Assembly (NCBI GenBank): GCA_016208105.1 | Contig: JACQYS010000008.1 | Span: 1-64,000, forward strand | DNA: 64,000 nucleotides | Direction: 5' to 3' | From: Desulfovibrio sp. | Lineage (GTDB): Bacteria; Desulfobacterota; Desulfovibrionia; Desulfovibrionales; Desulfovibrionaceae | Shown: piece by piece, positions 8,377 through 16,686 of the stretch | How positions within the stretch are numbered: position 1 is the stretch's first letter | Layout: each line of letters begins with the position of its first letter | Position numbers and translations under genes: made by a program | Notes under the pieces: model-generated | Databases searched by the model: none | Told to the model about the DNA's origin: nothing | The model's input: the letters and a program-made list of their open reading frames with translations, nothing else

Positions 8377-9657
8377 ATGTCCCGCAAAGTAAAGACCGGG
8401 CTGGCTGTGCTCCTGGTCATCCTGCTCCTCACAGCCGGATTGGCCATTGCCCAGGAGGACCGTTTCGGCCCCCTGAAACGTTTCAGCCAGGTGCTCGAAC
8501 TGGTGGAAACCAACTACGTCAAGAACGTGACCCGCCAAGAGCTCATCGACGGAGCCATCGTGGGCATGCTCCAGCAGCTCGACGCCCACTCCAGCTTCCT
8601 CAGCAAAGAAGACTTCAAGGAGATGCAGGTGAGCACCTCCGGCGAATTCTCGGGCATCGGCATCGAGATTTCCGTTGAGGGAGGCCGCATCACAGTTATC
8701 TCCCCCATTGACGACACCCCGGCCGACAAGGCCGGACTCAAAGCCGGAGACGCGATCCTGGAAATCGAAGGCCAGTCCACCCAGGACATGTCGCTCATGG
8801 ACGCGGTGCAGCGCATCCGGGGGCCCAAGGGCAAGCCCGTCAACCTGACCATCGTGCACAAGGGCAGCAACAAGCCCGAGAAGCTGCGCATCGTACGCGA
8901 CGCCATACCCATCATCTCGGTCAAGAGCTCCGAGGTTGAGCCCGGCTACCTGCTGGTGCGCATCACCCGCTTCAACGAGAACACCACCAACGAATTAAAA
9001 GACGCGGTGAACTCCTACACCAAGTCCAGCGCGCTCAAGGGGATAATCCTAGACCTTCGCAACAACCCCGGCGGACTGCTCGACCAGGCCGTGAGCGTCT
9101 CCGACTACTTCCTCGCCAAGGGCCGCATCGTCACCATCAAGGGCAAGAAAGACGAGCAGCGCAAGGACTTCGACTCCAAGAAGGACGGCTCCGAGCCCTC
9201 GGTACCGGTCACCGTGGTTATAAACGCGGGTTCCGCCTCCGCGTCCGAGATCGTTGCCGGCGCGCTCCAGGACAACAAGCGCGCCCTGCTGGTGGGCGAC
9301 AAGACCTTCGGCAAGGGTTCCGTGCAGACCGTCATTCCTCTAAACGACGGCTCGGGCATCAAGCTCACCACGGCCCTCTACTACACCCCCAGTGGCCGCT
9401 CCATCCAGGCCGAAGGCGTGGAGCCCGACTTCAAGGTGCCCCTGCAGGACACCGACAAGGAAAAGGACCTCTTCGCCCAGGGTCACCAGGTGCGCGAGCG
9501 GGATCTGACCCGTCACCTGGACAACGTCAGCCGCAAGAAGAAGCCTGACGGAACCGACCCCAAACAGAAGATCAAGGATCTCATGGAGCGCGACAACCAG
9601 CTGAAGCTGGCCCTGGAGTTGCTCAAGTACGCACCTGTGAGCTCCGCAGCGAACTAG
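8377..9657 (+). CDS. ctpA: Carboxy-terminal processing protease, S41 family
   Basis: A 426-residue periplasmic serine protease. It has an N-terminal signal or anchor helix (VLLVILLLTAGLAIA), a PDZ domain (about 85-170, FSGIGIEI and LKAGDAILEIEG) and the peptidase core with GSASASE (catalytic Ser near 286-288) and FGKGSVQT (catalytic Lys 313). The start at 8377 is supported by GGAGG 8 bases upstream. Such proteases trim or degrade periplasmic proteins, including cell-wall hydrolases and their adaptors, which fits the EnvC-like neighbour. Confidence 0.93.
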   Translation: MSRKVKTGLAVLLVILLLTAGLAIAQEDRFGPLKRFSQVLELVETNYVKNVTRQELIDGAIVGMLQQLDAHSSFLSKEDFKEMQVSTSGEFSGIGIEISVEGGRITVISPIDDTPADKAGLKAGDAILEIEGQSTQDMSLMDAVQRIRGPKGKPVNLTIVHKGSNKPEKLRIVRDAIPIISVKSSEVEPGYLLVRITRFNENTTNELKDAVNSYTKSSALKGIILDLRNNPGGLLDQAVSVSDYFLAKGRIVTIKGKKDEQRKDFDSKKDGSEPSVPVTVVINAGSASASEIVAGALQDNKRALLVGDKTFGKGSVQTVIPLNDGSGIKLTTALYYTPSGRSIQAEGVEPDFKVPLQDTDKEKDLFAQGHQVRERDLTRHLDNVSRKKKPDGTDPKQKIKDLMERDNQLKLALELLKYAPVSSAAN

Positions 9658-9658
9658 C

Positions 9659-10633
9659 ATGGCACAAAAACGCCCCGGCAAACCCCGGCGGCGTCCCGCG
9701 AGTAAAAAGCGCGGCCGGACGCCAACCCCGGCCGCGCTCGTTTTCTTCGCGGGCGTGGCCCTTGCCGCCATAATCCTGTTTTTCGGCTACGCCTTCTTCT
9801 ACCTGCCCCAGAAGCAGGCGGAAAAAGCCCAGCCCCAGACGCAAACCCAAGGCAAGGCGCAAGCCCCAGCCCAGGCTCCTGCCGCTCCCCCTGTTTCGGA
9901 CCAGGCTCAGGCCCCGGCCCAGACACCAGTGGTCCCTCCCGTTTCGCCGCAAATCTCCGAAGCCAAGCCGGGTGGTCCGCGCCTGACCATCGTCATCGAC
10001 GACCTGGGCGGCTCCCCGGACCAGGCCAAGGAACTTCTGGACCTGGGCCTCCCCGTAACCTTCTCCATCCTTCCTAATTTGACTTACACAAAAGAGGTGG
10101 ACGCCATGGCAGCCAAGGCGGGGATGGAGGTTATCCTCCACCAGCCCATGGGTGCTTACGGCAATTCCCCCGAATCCCCAGGCACATTGAAGTCCGGCAT
10201 GACAGTGCCCGAGGTGGCCCGGATTCTCACCGCGCACCTGGCCCAGCTGCCGCACGCAACCGGAGTGAGCAACCATACCGGGTCCAAGGCCACCGAGGAT
10301 CCCGTGCTCATGGCCGCTGTCATGGTCGAGCTCAAATCCAGGAACCTCTTGTTTTTGGATTCGCTCACCTCTGCCAAGAGCGTGGGCCTGAAGGAAGCCG
10401 CCAAGGCAGGAGTTCCGGCCATTCCCAGGACCGTGTTTTTAGACAACGAGCGAGGCCAGCAGGCGGCGCTTCTCATGCTGGCCCAGGCCGAGAAGGAAGC
10501 CAGAACCAAGGGCAAGGCCGTGGCAATCGGCCACCCCTATCCCGAGACCATCGGAGCCTTGGCCGTCTGGAGCATCCGCCGGGACAAGGCCGTCCGGCTG
10601 GTTCCCCTCTCCGCACTGTTAAAGACCGATTGA
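9659..10633 (+). CDS. Divergent polysaccharide deacetylase family protein
   Basis: A 324-residue protein with a basic N-terminus, one membrane anchor (about 25-50), a Pro/Gln/Ala-rich linker (about 55-105) and a C-terminal domain of the DUF610/YibQ type. Visible family motifs are IVIDDLGG, LPVTFSILPN, VILHQPMG and GVSNHTGS. It starts one base after the ctpA stop, so it is in the same transcript. The NodB-like fold suggests action on glycan in the periplasm, but the substrate is not established. Confidence 0.87.
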   Translation: MAQKRPGKPRRRPASKKRGRTPTPAALVFFAGVALAAIILFFGYAFFYLPQKQAEKAQPQTQTQGKAQAPAQAPAAPPVSDQAQAPAQTPVVPPVSPQISEAKPGGPRLTIVIDDLGGSPDQAKELLDLGLPVTFSILPNLTYTKEVDAMAAKAGMEVILHQPMGAYGNSPESPGTLKSGMTVPEVARILTAHLAQLPHATGVSNHTGSKATEDPVLMAAVMVELKSRNLLFLDSLTSAKSVGLKEAAKAGVPAIPRTVFLDNERGQQAALLMLAQAEKEARTKGKAVAIGHPYPETIGALAVWSIRRDKAVRLVPLSALLKTD

Positions 10634-10644
10634 TCATCGCTTCC

Positions 10645-10670
10645 GGGCGTGCTAGGAACGCCTCGTTTTT
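10645..10670 (+). terminator. Probable terminator of the envC-like/ctpA/deacetylase run
   Basis: Short hairpin GGCGT-7-ACGCC followed after three bases by five T residues, 12 bases after the stop codon. Confidence 0.5.
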
Positions 10671-10705
10671 GACTCTCCGCCGCAACAACCCCATAAGGAC
10701 TTGAT

Positions 10706-11653
10706 ATGAAACGACTTACTGCTCTATTCGCTGTAGTGGCGCTTGCTCTGGCCGCCACATCCGCTCTGGCCCAACAGAAGGTGGTCTCCATCACCCAGAT
10801 CGTCGAGCACCCGGCCCTAGACAACACCCGCAAGGGCTTCATGGACGGCCTCAAGGAGCTGGGCGTGGACGCCAAGTTCAACGTGCACATCGCCCAGGGC
10901 AACGCCGCCACCAACGTTCAGATCGCAGGCCAGATGCTGGACGAAAAGCCCCATCTGGTTCTGGCCATCGCCACTCCGGGCGCACAGGTAAGCGCCCAGA
11001 AGATCAAGGACATCCCCGTGCTGTTCACCGCCGTGTCCGACCCTGTGGGCGCCGGCCTGGTCAAGAGCATGGACGCTCCGGGCGGCAACTTGACCGGCAT
11101 GACCGACATGCCCCCCGTGGCCAAGCAGCTCGAACTGATTAAAACGATCCTGCCCAAGGCTGCCAAGATCGGCATCGTCTACAACGCCGGCGAAGCCAAC
11201 TCCGTGAGCCAGGTCAATGCCGTGAAAGCCGCGGGGGCCAAGCTCGGCATGAGCGTGGTGGAAGCCACCGTTTCCAACTCCGGAGGCGTGTTCCAGGCAG
11301 CCAAGAGCTTGGTGGGGGCCTGTGATGCGGTGTACATCCCCCTGGACAACACCGTGGTTTCGGCCTTCGAATCCCTGGTGAAGATCTGCGAGGAGAACAA
11401 GCTGCCCCTGTTCTCCTCGGACAACGAATCCGTGGCCAAGGGCTCCATCGCCGCCTTGGCCCTGGACTACTACGCCATGGGCAAGCAGACCGCGGCCATG
11501 GCCAAGAAAATCCTGGACGGGACCAAACCCGGTGCCATGCCCGTCGAGTCCCTCACCAACCTGGACGTGCACTTGAACCTGAAGGCCGCCAAGGCCCAGG
11601 GCGTTACCGTGCCTGAGGACGTGGTCAAGAAGGCCGTAAAAAAATTCGAGTAG
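10706..11653 (+). CDS. ABC importer substrate-binding protein (TrpX/DUF534 type)
   Basis: A 315-residue periplasmic binding protein with a clear signal peptide (ALFAVVALALAATSALAQ). The family signature is visible in VSITQIVEHPALD near the mature N-terminus, PVLFTAVSDPVGAGLV and GIVYNAGEANS. It belongs to the ABC_sub_bind family that accompanies TrpX/YufP-like permeases. Ligands of this family include tryptophan or tyrosine and other small molecules; the ligand here is not known. A terminator-like hairpin separates it from the permease gene, which would give more binding protein than permease. Confidence 0.88.
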   Translation: MKRLTALFAVVALALAATSALAQQKVVSITQIVEHPALDNTRKGFMDGLKELGVDAKFNVHIAQGNAATNVQIAGQMLDEKPHLVLAIATPGAQVSAQKIKDIPVLFTAVSDPVGAGLVKSMDAPGGNLTGMTDMPPVAKQLELIKTILPKAAKIGIVYNAGEANSVSQVNAVKAAGAKLGMSVVEATVSNSGGVFQAAKSLVGACDAVYIPLDNTVVSAFESLVKICEENKLPLFSSDNESVAKGSIAALALDYYAMGKQTAAMAKKILDGTKPGAMPVESLTNLDVHLNLKAAKAQGVTVPEDVVKKAVKKFE

Positions 11654-11676
11654 CATCCTTGACCGCAGTATATCTC

Positions 11677-11712
11677 GGGGGGTGGGGCGTACGTCTCATC
11701 CCCTTTTTTTTC
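11677..11712 (+). terminator. Hairpin with T8 tract between binding-protein and permease genes
   Basis: GGGG-rich and CCCC arms around GTACGTCTCAT, directly followed by a run of about nine T residues. It looks like a partial terminator or attenuator inside the ABC transporter unit; the rest of this 275-base gap shows no gene. A 7-bp inverted repeat (CCAAGTC/GACTTGG) lies near 11787-11807. Confidence 0.5.
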
Positions 11713-11928
11713 ACGGATGGGTTCCAGTGTGCGCAGATCGCTGATGGCAGCGATCAATTCATTTTGCTTTGCGAAATTTCATAAATCCAAGTCGTTTCCG
11801 GACTTGGGAATTCTGTTTGCCGTCCTAGCTTCGCCCTCAGGGCCTGAACGCCTTTACAAACCACTCTTTTCGGGGCAAACGTCCGGGGTTTCGCGGCCAC
11901 TTGGCCAATATCCGGAGCCATCACCAAT

Positions 11929-12825
11929 ATGTCCTTTTACGCCTTCATCGGAGCGCTCGAACAGGGCTTCGTCTTCGGTCTCATGGTGCTGGGGGTGTAC
12001 CTCACCTTCCGCATCCTGGACTTCCCCGATCTCACCGTGGACGGGTCCCTGCCTTTGGGAGCTGCCGTCTCCTCGGTGTGCATTGGCGCGGGGCTGAACC
12101 CCTACCTGTCGCTCATACCCGCCACACTGGCCGGATTCCTGGCAGGGGCGGTCACAGGGATTCTGAACACCCGGCTCAAGATCCTTCATCTGCTCTCCTC
12201 AATTCTTACCATGATCGCGCTCTACTCCATCAACATCCGCATCATGGGCAAACCCAACTTCACGCTCCTGGGCAAAACCACAGTGCTGGACTCCCTGGCC
12301 ACGCTCGGCCTACCTTCCTGGATGGCCGCCCCCGCCCTGTTCGCCCTCATCACCATTCTTGCCGCCGCCACCCTCATCTGGTTCACCCGCACCCAGCTTG
12401 GCCAGGCCATGCTGGCCACCGGCGACAACCCGCGCATGATCACCGCCCTTGGCGTTAACACCGGAAGCATGATTGTTCTGGGCGTGGGGCTTTCCAACGC
12501 CCTGGTGGCCCTGTGCGGCGCCCTGGTGGCCCAGAACCAGGGATCGGCCGATGTGAACATGGGCGTCGGCACCATAGTGGCCGGGCTGGCCTCGGTGATC
12601 ATCGGCGAGACCCTGCTCGGCAAGGGCAGCATCACCAAGATGATCCTGGCCGCGGTCACCGGTTCCGTGGTCTACCGACTGGCCATCGCCCTGGCCCTGT
12701 CGTTCAAGATGGGGAGTTTCTCTTTCGCGCCAAGCGACTTGAACCTCATCACGGCCTTGATCGTCGTGGCCGCCCTTACCGCGCCCAAGCTCAAGGGTTC
12801 ACGGTTCTGGAAGGCGGCCGCCTGA
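11929..12825 (+). CDS. ABC transporter permease (TrpY-like)
   Basis: A 298-residue integral membrane protein of the branched-chain-type permease family, with about eight hydrophobic segments. The segments GVYLTFRILDFPDLTVDGS and TGDNPRMITALGVN are characteristic of permeases paired with ABC_sub_bind proteins. It should form the channel through which the ligand of the upstream binding protein passes. The stop codon overlaps the ATG of the ATPase gene (TGATG). Confidence 0.9.
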   Translation: MSFYAFIGALEQGFVFGLMVLGVYLTFRILDFPDLTVDGSLPLGAAVSSVCIGAGLNPYLSLIPATLAGFLAGAVTGILNTRLKILHLLSSILTMIALYSINIRIMGKPNFTLLGKTTVLDSLATLGLPSWMAAPALFALITILAAATLIWFTRTQLGQAMLATGDNPRMITALGVNTGSMIVLGVGLSNALVALCGALVAQNQGSADVNMGVGTIVAGLASVIIGETLLGKGSITKMILAAVTGSVVYRLAIALALSFKMGSFSFAPSDLNLITALIVVAALTAPKLKGSRFWKAAA

Positions 12826-13619
12826 TGCTTACGCTCTCCGGAATCACCAAATGCTTCCATAGAGGCAGCGTCAACGAGGTCATGGCCTTAAACGGCATCG
12901 ACCTTGACATCCGCCAGGGGGACTTCATAACCGTCATTGGGTCCAACGGCGCGGGCAAGTCCACAACGCTCAACTGCATTGCGGGCTCCTTCCTGCCGGA
13001 CACGGGGCGCATCACCCTTGGAAGCCAGGACATCACCTCCTGGCCCGAATACAAGCGGGCCAGGTTCATTGGCCGGGTGTTCCAGGACCCGCTCATGGGC
13101 TCGGCGGCGTCGCTTTCCATCGAGGAGAACATGGCCCTGGCCGACCGGCGCGGCAAGCGGCGGGGCTTGTCGCCAGGGGTGAGAGCCCGCGACCGGGAAC
13201 GTTTCCGCGAACTTCTCTCGCATATCGGGCTTGGCCTGGAGGACCGCCTCAAGGATAAAGCCGGGCTTCTCTCCGGCGGACAGCGCCAGTCCATGACCAT
13301 GGTCATGGCCACCATGGTCCGCCCTGAAATCCTGTTGCTTGACGAGCACACGGCCGCCCTGGACCCGAAGACGGCCGGGCACGTGCTGGAACTGACCACC
13401 AGCATGGTGGAGACGCAAAAACTCACCACCCTGATGGTGACCCACAACATGAACCACGCCCTCAAGCTGGGCAACCGCCTGGTCATGATGCACCAGGGAC
13501 AGGTGATATTGGATATCGAGGGCGAAGAGAAAAGCCGTTTCAGCGTTGAGGATCTGTTAGAGCGCTTCTTCAGTCTTCAGGGGGAAGCGTTTTCCTCGGA
13601 TAAAATGCTTCTGGCGTAA
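12825..13619 (+). CDS. ABC transporter ATP-binding protein (TrpZ-like)
   Basis: A 264-residue ATPase with Walker [10 protein letters not shown], signature LSGGQRQ, Walker [13 protein letters not shown] and the H-loop VTHNMNHAL. The glutamate-histidine DEHTAALD variant instead of DEPT is typical of this subfamily. Starts at the ATG overlapping the permease stop, so the two are translationally coupled. Completes a three-gene importer. Confidence 0.92.
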   Translation: MLTLSGITKCFHRGSVNEVMALNGIDLDIRQGDFITVIGSNGAGKSTTLNCIAGSFLPDTGRITLGSQDITSWPEYKRARFIGRVFQDPLMGSAASLSIEENMALADRRGKRRGLSPGVRARDRERFRELLSHIGLGLEDRLKDKAGLLSGGQRQSMTMVMATMVRPEILLLDEHTAALDPKTAGHVLELTTSMVETQKLTTLMVTHNMNHALKLGNRLVMMHQGQVILDIEGEEKSRFSVEDLLERFFSLQGEAFSSDKMLLA

Positions 13620-13762
13620 TCCGTGGCTGTTTCGGGACTGGCATTCCCCGAGACGGTACTCCGGATCCGGCGGGGCGCCGGATGAGCAGACCGCGGTGGG
13701 CGCGGGACGCTTTTCATTCAGAAGCGATTGGATTACCAACCAGCAACCAAGGAAGGTCTCCG

Positions 13763-14179
13763 ATGGAACTCACTCTCTGCCTCATCAAGCCTGATGCCGT
13801 GAAACGCAACCTCGTGGGCGGCGTGCTCTACATGATCGAGAAGGCCGGGCTCAAGGTCGTGGCCATGAAGATGATCAAGCTCGACAAGCGCCTGGCCGAA
13901 GGCTTCTACCATGTGCACCAGGAGCGCCCCTTCTTCGGCGAGCTGACCGAGTACATGGCCTCCGGACCCATCGTGGCCGTGGTTCTGGCCGGCGACGACG
14001 CCATCAAGCGCTACCGCGACCTCATGGGCGCAACCGACCCCTCCCAGGCCGCCGACGGCACCATCCGCAAGGTGTACGCGGTATCCAAGCAGGAGAATTC
14101 CGTGCACGGCTCCGATGCCCCCGAAACCGCGGCCTTCGAGATTTCATACTTCTTCAACGCCATGGAACTTGTGGGATAA
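13763..14179 (+). CDS. ndk: Nucleoside diphosphate kinase
   Basis: A 138-residue NDK that equilibrates nucleoside di- and triphosphates. The N-terminus [15 protein letters not shown] and the active-site histidine motif [12 protein letters not shown] are complete. The start at 13763 has GGAAGG about 7 bases upstream. proC follows after 6 bases, so they form a two-gene unit ending at the terminator at 15012. Confidence 0.97.
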   Translation: MELTLCLIKPDAVKRNLVGGVLYMIEKAGLKVVAMKMIKLDKRLAEGFYHVHQERPFFGELTEYMASGPIVAVVLAGDDAIKRYRDLMGATDPSQAADGTIRKVYAVSKQENSVHGSDAPETAAFEISYFFNAMELVG

Positions 14180-14185
14180 CAACCA

Positions 14186-14986
14186 ATGACAGCCACCGTC
14201 TCTTTCATCGGCACGGGCAACATGGGTGCGGCCCTCATAAAGGGCCTTGCGGGCGAGGGTTCCATTCGTCTGGTGGGCTTCGACCTGGACAGGGAGAAGC
14301 TGAACGTCCTGTGCGCACAGTGCTCGCTTTCAGCGGTGTCCACCATCAAGGAAGCCGTTTCCCAGGCCGACTATGTGGTCATGTGCGTGAAGCCCCAGCA
14401 GATGAAGACGGTGCTGGCCGAGGTTCAAGCCGCGCTTGATCCAAACAAGTGCATCATCTCCATCGCGGCCGGAGTCACACAGGCCCAGCTTGCCCAGTGG
14501 AGCGGCGGCGTATGCCCGGTAGTGCGGGTCATGCCCAACACCCCGGCCCTGGTTGGCAGCGGCGTCTCGGCCGTGTGTCTGGACGACCCCCAGTTGAACC
14601 AGGGACAGAAGGACATGATCCCCAGGATTCTCTCCTCGGTGGGGAGCGTGCATGTTCTTGAGGAAAAAGCCTTCGACGCCTTCACGGCCGTGGCCGGCAG
14701 CGGCCCGGCTTATGTCTTCTACTTCATGGAAGCTGTGATCGAGGCGGCTGTCCACGCCGGACTTGCCCGGCCTCAGGCCACGGACATCGTGGCCGAGCTG
14801 TTTCAGGGGTCGGTCAAGCTGGCCAAGGAGAGCCTGACCCATGTGAGCCTCTTGCGGGAGATGGTCACCTCGCCGGCCGGAACCACCATCGCGGCGCTCA
14901 CGCATATGGACCGCCAGGCAGTGCGCGCGGCCATCGTGGATGCTGTGTTGGCCGCCAAGAAGCGCAGCGAGGAGCTGGCCGGCTAA
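14186..14986 (+). CDS. proC: Pyrroline-5-carboxylate reductase
   Basis: A 266-residue enzyme catalysing the last step of proline synthesis with NAD(P)H. The Rossmann motif FIGTGNMGAALIKGL begins at residue 6. The C-terminal family signature (VAGSGPAYVFYFMEA and REMVTSPAGTTIAAL) is complete. Length is normal. Co-transcribed with ndk. Confidence 0.96.
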   Translation: MTATVSFIGTGNMGAALIKGLAGEGSIRLVGFDLDREKLNVLCAQCSLSAVSTIKEAVSQADYVVMCVKPQQMKTVLAEVQAALDPNKCIISIAAGVTQAQLAQWSGGVCPVVRVMPNTPALVGSGVSAVCLDDPQLNQGQKDMIPRILSSVGSVHVLEEKAFDAFTAVAGSGPAYVFYFMEAVIEAAVHAGLARPQATDIVAELFQGSVKLAKESLTHVSLLREMVTSPAGTTIAALTHMDRQAVRAAIVDAVLAAKKRSEELAG

Positions 14987-15011
14987 ACCCCATAGCACAT
15001 CCGCCCTTCCC

Positions 15012-15042
15012 GGGGCCGGTCCTCTCGGATCGGCCCCTTTTT
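15012..15042 (+). terminator. Terminator of ndk-proC
   Basis: GGGGCCG / CGGCCCC arms followed by TTTTT, 26 bases after the proC stop. Confidence 0.8.
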
Positions 15043-15108
15043 CGTATCCGGAGATTTATATGTTGAAGACACAATAGAAATCGCATTCCCACCCTCTCGG
15101 AGCCGAAA

Positions 15109-15148
15109 CAAAAAAAAGAACCCCGCCGGACCTGATCCGGCGGGGTTC
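15109..15148 (-). terminator. Terminator of cspA
   Basis: A 13-bp perfect stem (GAACCCCGCCGGA with its complement, 5-base loop) followed on the minus strand by T9. Placed 21 bases after the cold-shock gene stop. Confidence 0.9.
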
Positions 15149-15169
15149 TTCTGACTGTTTGTAAGACAG

Positions 15170-15376
15170 TTAGGCAGTTTTGATCACGTTGGTGGCTTTC
15201 ATGCCGCGTTCGCCCGTCACGGCATCGAAAACGACTTTCTCTCCTTCGCGCAAGGTGCGGAAGCCCTCGCCCTGGATGGAGGAATAGTGGACGAAGATAT
15301 CATCCTCGCCATCGCGGGTGATGAAACCGTACCCCTTCTTGTCGCTGAACCACTTTACGGTGCCTTCCAGTGCCAT
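15170..15376 (-). CDS. cspA: Cold-shock-domain protein
   Basis: A 68-residue single cold-shock domain. RNP1 (KGYGFI) and RNP2 (DIFVHY) are intact, and the frame [18 protein letters not shown] is the standard start. It binds single-stranded RNA/DNA and acts as an RNA chaperone. AAGGAGG lies about 9 bases upstream. Monocistronic, with its own strong terminator. Confidence 0.95.
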   Translation of the reverse strand: MALEGTVKWFSDKKGYGFITRDGEDDIFVHYSSIQGEGFRTLREGEKVVFDAVTGERGMKATNVIKTA

Positions 15377-15458
15377 AAGTCTCGCCCTCCTTGAAAATAC
15401 TTCACGGCTTTTATTTCGGGCTTCGTGTGAAAAACGTCAAGCGCCCATAGGTAGGATT

Positions 15459-16538
15459 TCACGAAAAGGCGCACGCGAGAGTCGATAACAGTGCTTGAAA
15501 TGATAAAACCATACCAATTCCGGCGACAAAGATCATCCTGAGCAGCGTTTTAAAGCGAAATATATCCCATTGTGAACCCGCAGGGCCCAACAACGGTTTT
15601 TCAACAGAGGTTCCAAAGTAGACAGCAGGACCACCCATGGATGCCCCGCACAGCCAGGCTGCGGCGGCCATGGGCCAGCCCGCGTTGGGGCTCGACATGG
15701 TCCGCGCATCCTGTTTGAACTTCAGTAACGCCTTGCCAGCGGGCAGCCTTAAAACGAAGCCGGACACTATCAGCGCATAAGCGGACAGCCTTGCCGGAAT
15801 AAAGGCCAGCACATCGTCCGTGCGTGCCCCCGCCCAACCCAAATCGACAAAGCGTTCGGTTTTATATCCCCACATGGAGTCCATGGTGCTTACGCTTTTA
15901 TAGAACCACAACAGTTGGGGACCGCCAAGAAAGAGATACGTAAGCGGCGCCACGAAGGCGTCGCAGAAGTTCTCGCTCACGGTTTCGGCCAGGGTGCGCC
16001 ACAGGCCGGGTTCGTCCAGAACGGACGTGTCCCGGCTGACCAAAAAGGAGAGCTGACGGCGGGCCTCGTCCAGCTGCCCTGATTCAATGAGGTGCGATAC
16101 GTTCCTGGCCTCGCGCAGGAGTTGGCCCAAGGCCAGGCCAGCGTAGGCGAAATAGAGGGAGAATAGCCAGCCGATGATCGGAAGTCTGGTCAGGAGCAAC
16201 ACCGCAAAGTAGGCGCCAAAACTGAGAAGTATGACCGCAAAAAGCCCGAAGAGGCGCTTTTGCATCGAAATCCGCCGGACCTGGAGGCTGGTTCGGGTCT
16301 CGGCTGACTTGTTGAGCTGGGAGGCGAGGGCGTCCTTTGCAGGGCTCCGCCCTGCACCCGCCGGGGGAAATGATTTCCCCCGGTCCCCCTCGCTGGGGGG
16401 AAAAAGAGAGTGGGAATACTTTTCCAGACGGTCCAGGGCGCGACCGATCAGCCGGACCGGATGCGGCCAGCCCTGAGGATCGCCCAGGGCCATGTCCAGG
16501 GCGAAGGCGATGAAAGGAAGTAGGAAGATGAAATCCAT
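15459..16538 (-). CDS. cbiB: Adenosylcobinamide-phosphate synthase, with repeat-derived insertion
   Basis: CbiB, the membrane enzyme that joins adenosylcobyric acid to aminopropanol (phosphate) in cobalamin synthesis. Family motifs are LDMALGDPQGWPHPVRLIG at the N-terminus, SENFCDAFVAPL in the middle and SPNAGWPMAAAAW in the second half. The 359 residues exceed the usual 310-325 because residues of about 43-92 (SHSLFPPSEGDRGKSFPPAG and on) are encoded by a GC-rich palindromic element that is intergenic elsewhere. The frame is kept through it, and the hydrophobic helices resume at RLFGLFAVILL. The extra loop would lie between the first helices. No other cob genes are nearby. Confidence 0.88.
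   Translation of the reverse strand: MDFIFLLPFIAFALDMALGDPQGWPHPVRLIGRALDRLEKYSHSLFPPSEGDRGKSFPPAGAGRSPAKDALASQLNKSAETRTSLQVRRISMQKRLFGLFAVILLSFGAYFAVLLLTRLPIIGWLFSLYFAYAGLALGQLLREARNVSHLIESGQLDEARRQLSFLVSRDTSVLDEPGLWRTLAETVSENFCDAFVAPLTYLFLGGPQLLWFYKSVSTMDSMWGYKTERFVDLGWAGARTDDVLAFIPARLSAYALIVSGFVLRLPAGKALLKFKQDARTMSSPNAGWPMAAAAWLCGASMGGPAVYFGTSVEKPLLGPAGSQWDIFRFKTLLRMIFVAGIGMVLSFQALLSTLACAFS
16334..16402 (-). repeat. REP-like palindromic element inside cbiB
   Basis: Contains GCAGGGC-TCC-GCCCTGC (16339-16355), a perfect 9-5-9 palindrome CCGGGGGAA/TTCCCCCGG (16361-16383), and a third hairpin TCCCCCTCGCTGGGGGGA. Read on the minus strand, the palindrome is followed by CGGGTGCAGGGC exactly as in the intergenic copy at 3607-3662. 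The length keeps the cbiB reading frame open. Confidence 0.75.
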
Positions 16539-16540
16539 AC

Positions 16541-16568
16541 GGCGAGGGGAGGATGCCCTCCCCTCGCC
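16541..16568 (-). promoter_or_regulatory. 12-bp hairpin abutting the cbiB start codon
   Basis: GGCGAGGGGAGG, loop ATGC, then the perfect complement; the stem ends 2 bases before the cbiB ATG on the minus strand. The only purine-rich candidate ribosome binding sequence lies in its 5' arm. It could act as the end hairpin of the hydrogenase transcript or limit cbiB translation. No T run. Confidence 0.5.
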
Positions 16569-16686
16569 GGATCAGTCAAGTGAGCTTGCCCGCGTTCACA
16601 CTGGAACAATGTGATGGTTCCGCGTGTATCGAACTCACCTCGGCACGGATGAACCGCTTGAACCGTAAACGTTCCGGTATCGGCTC

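Noticed and set aside
16539-16686. Cobalamin riboswitch before cbiB
   Set aside because: The 148-base gap to hydA shows no B12-box-like sequence and is too short for the usual aptamer plus expression platform.
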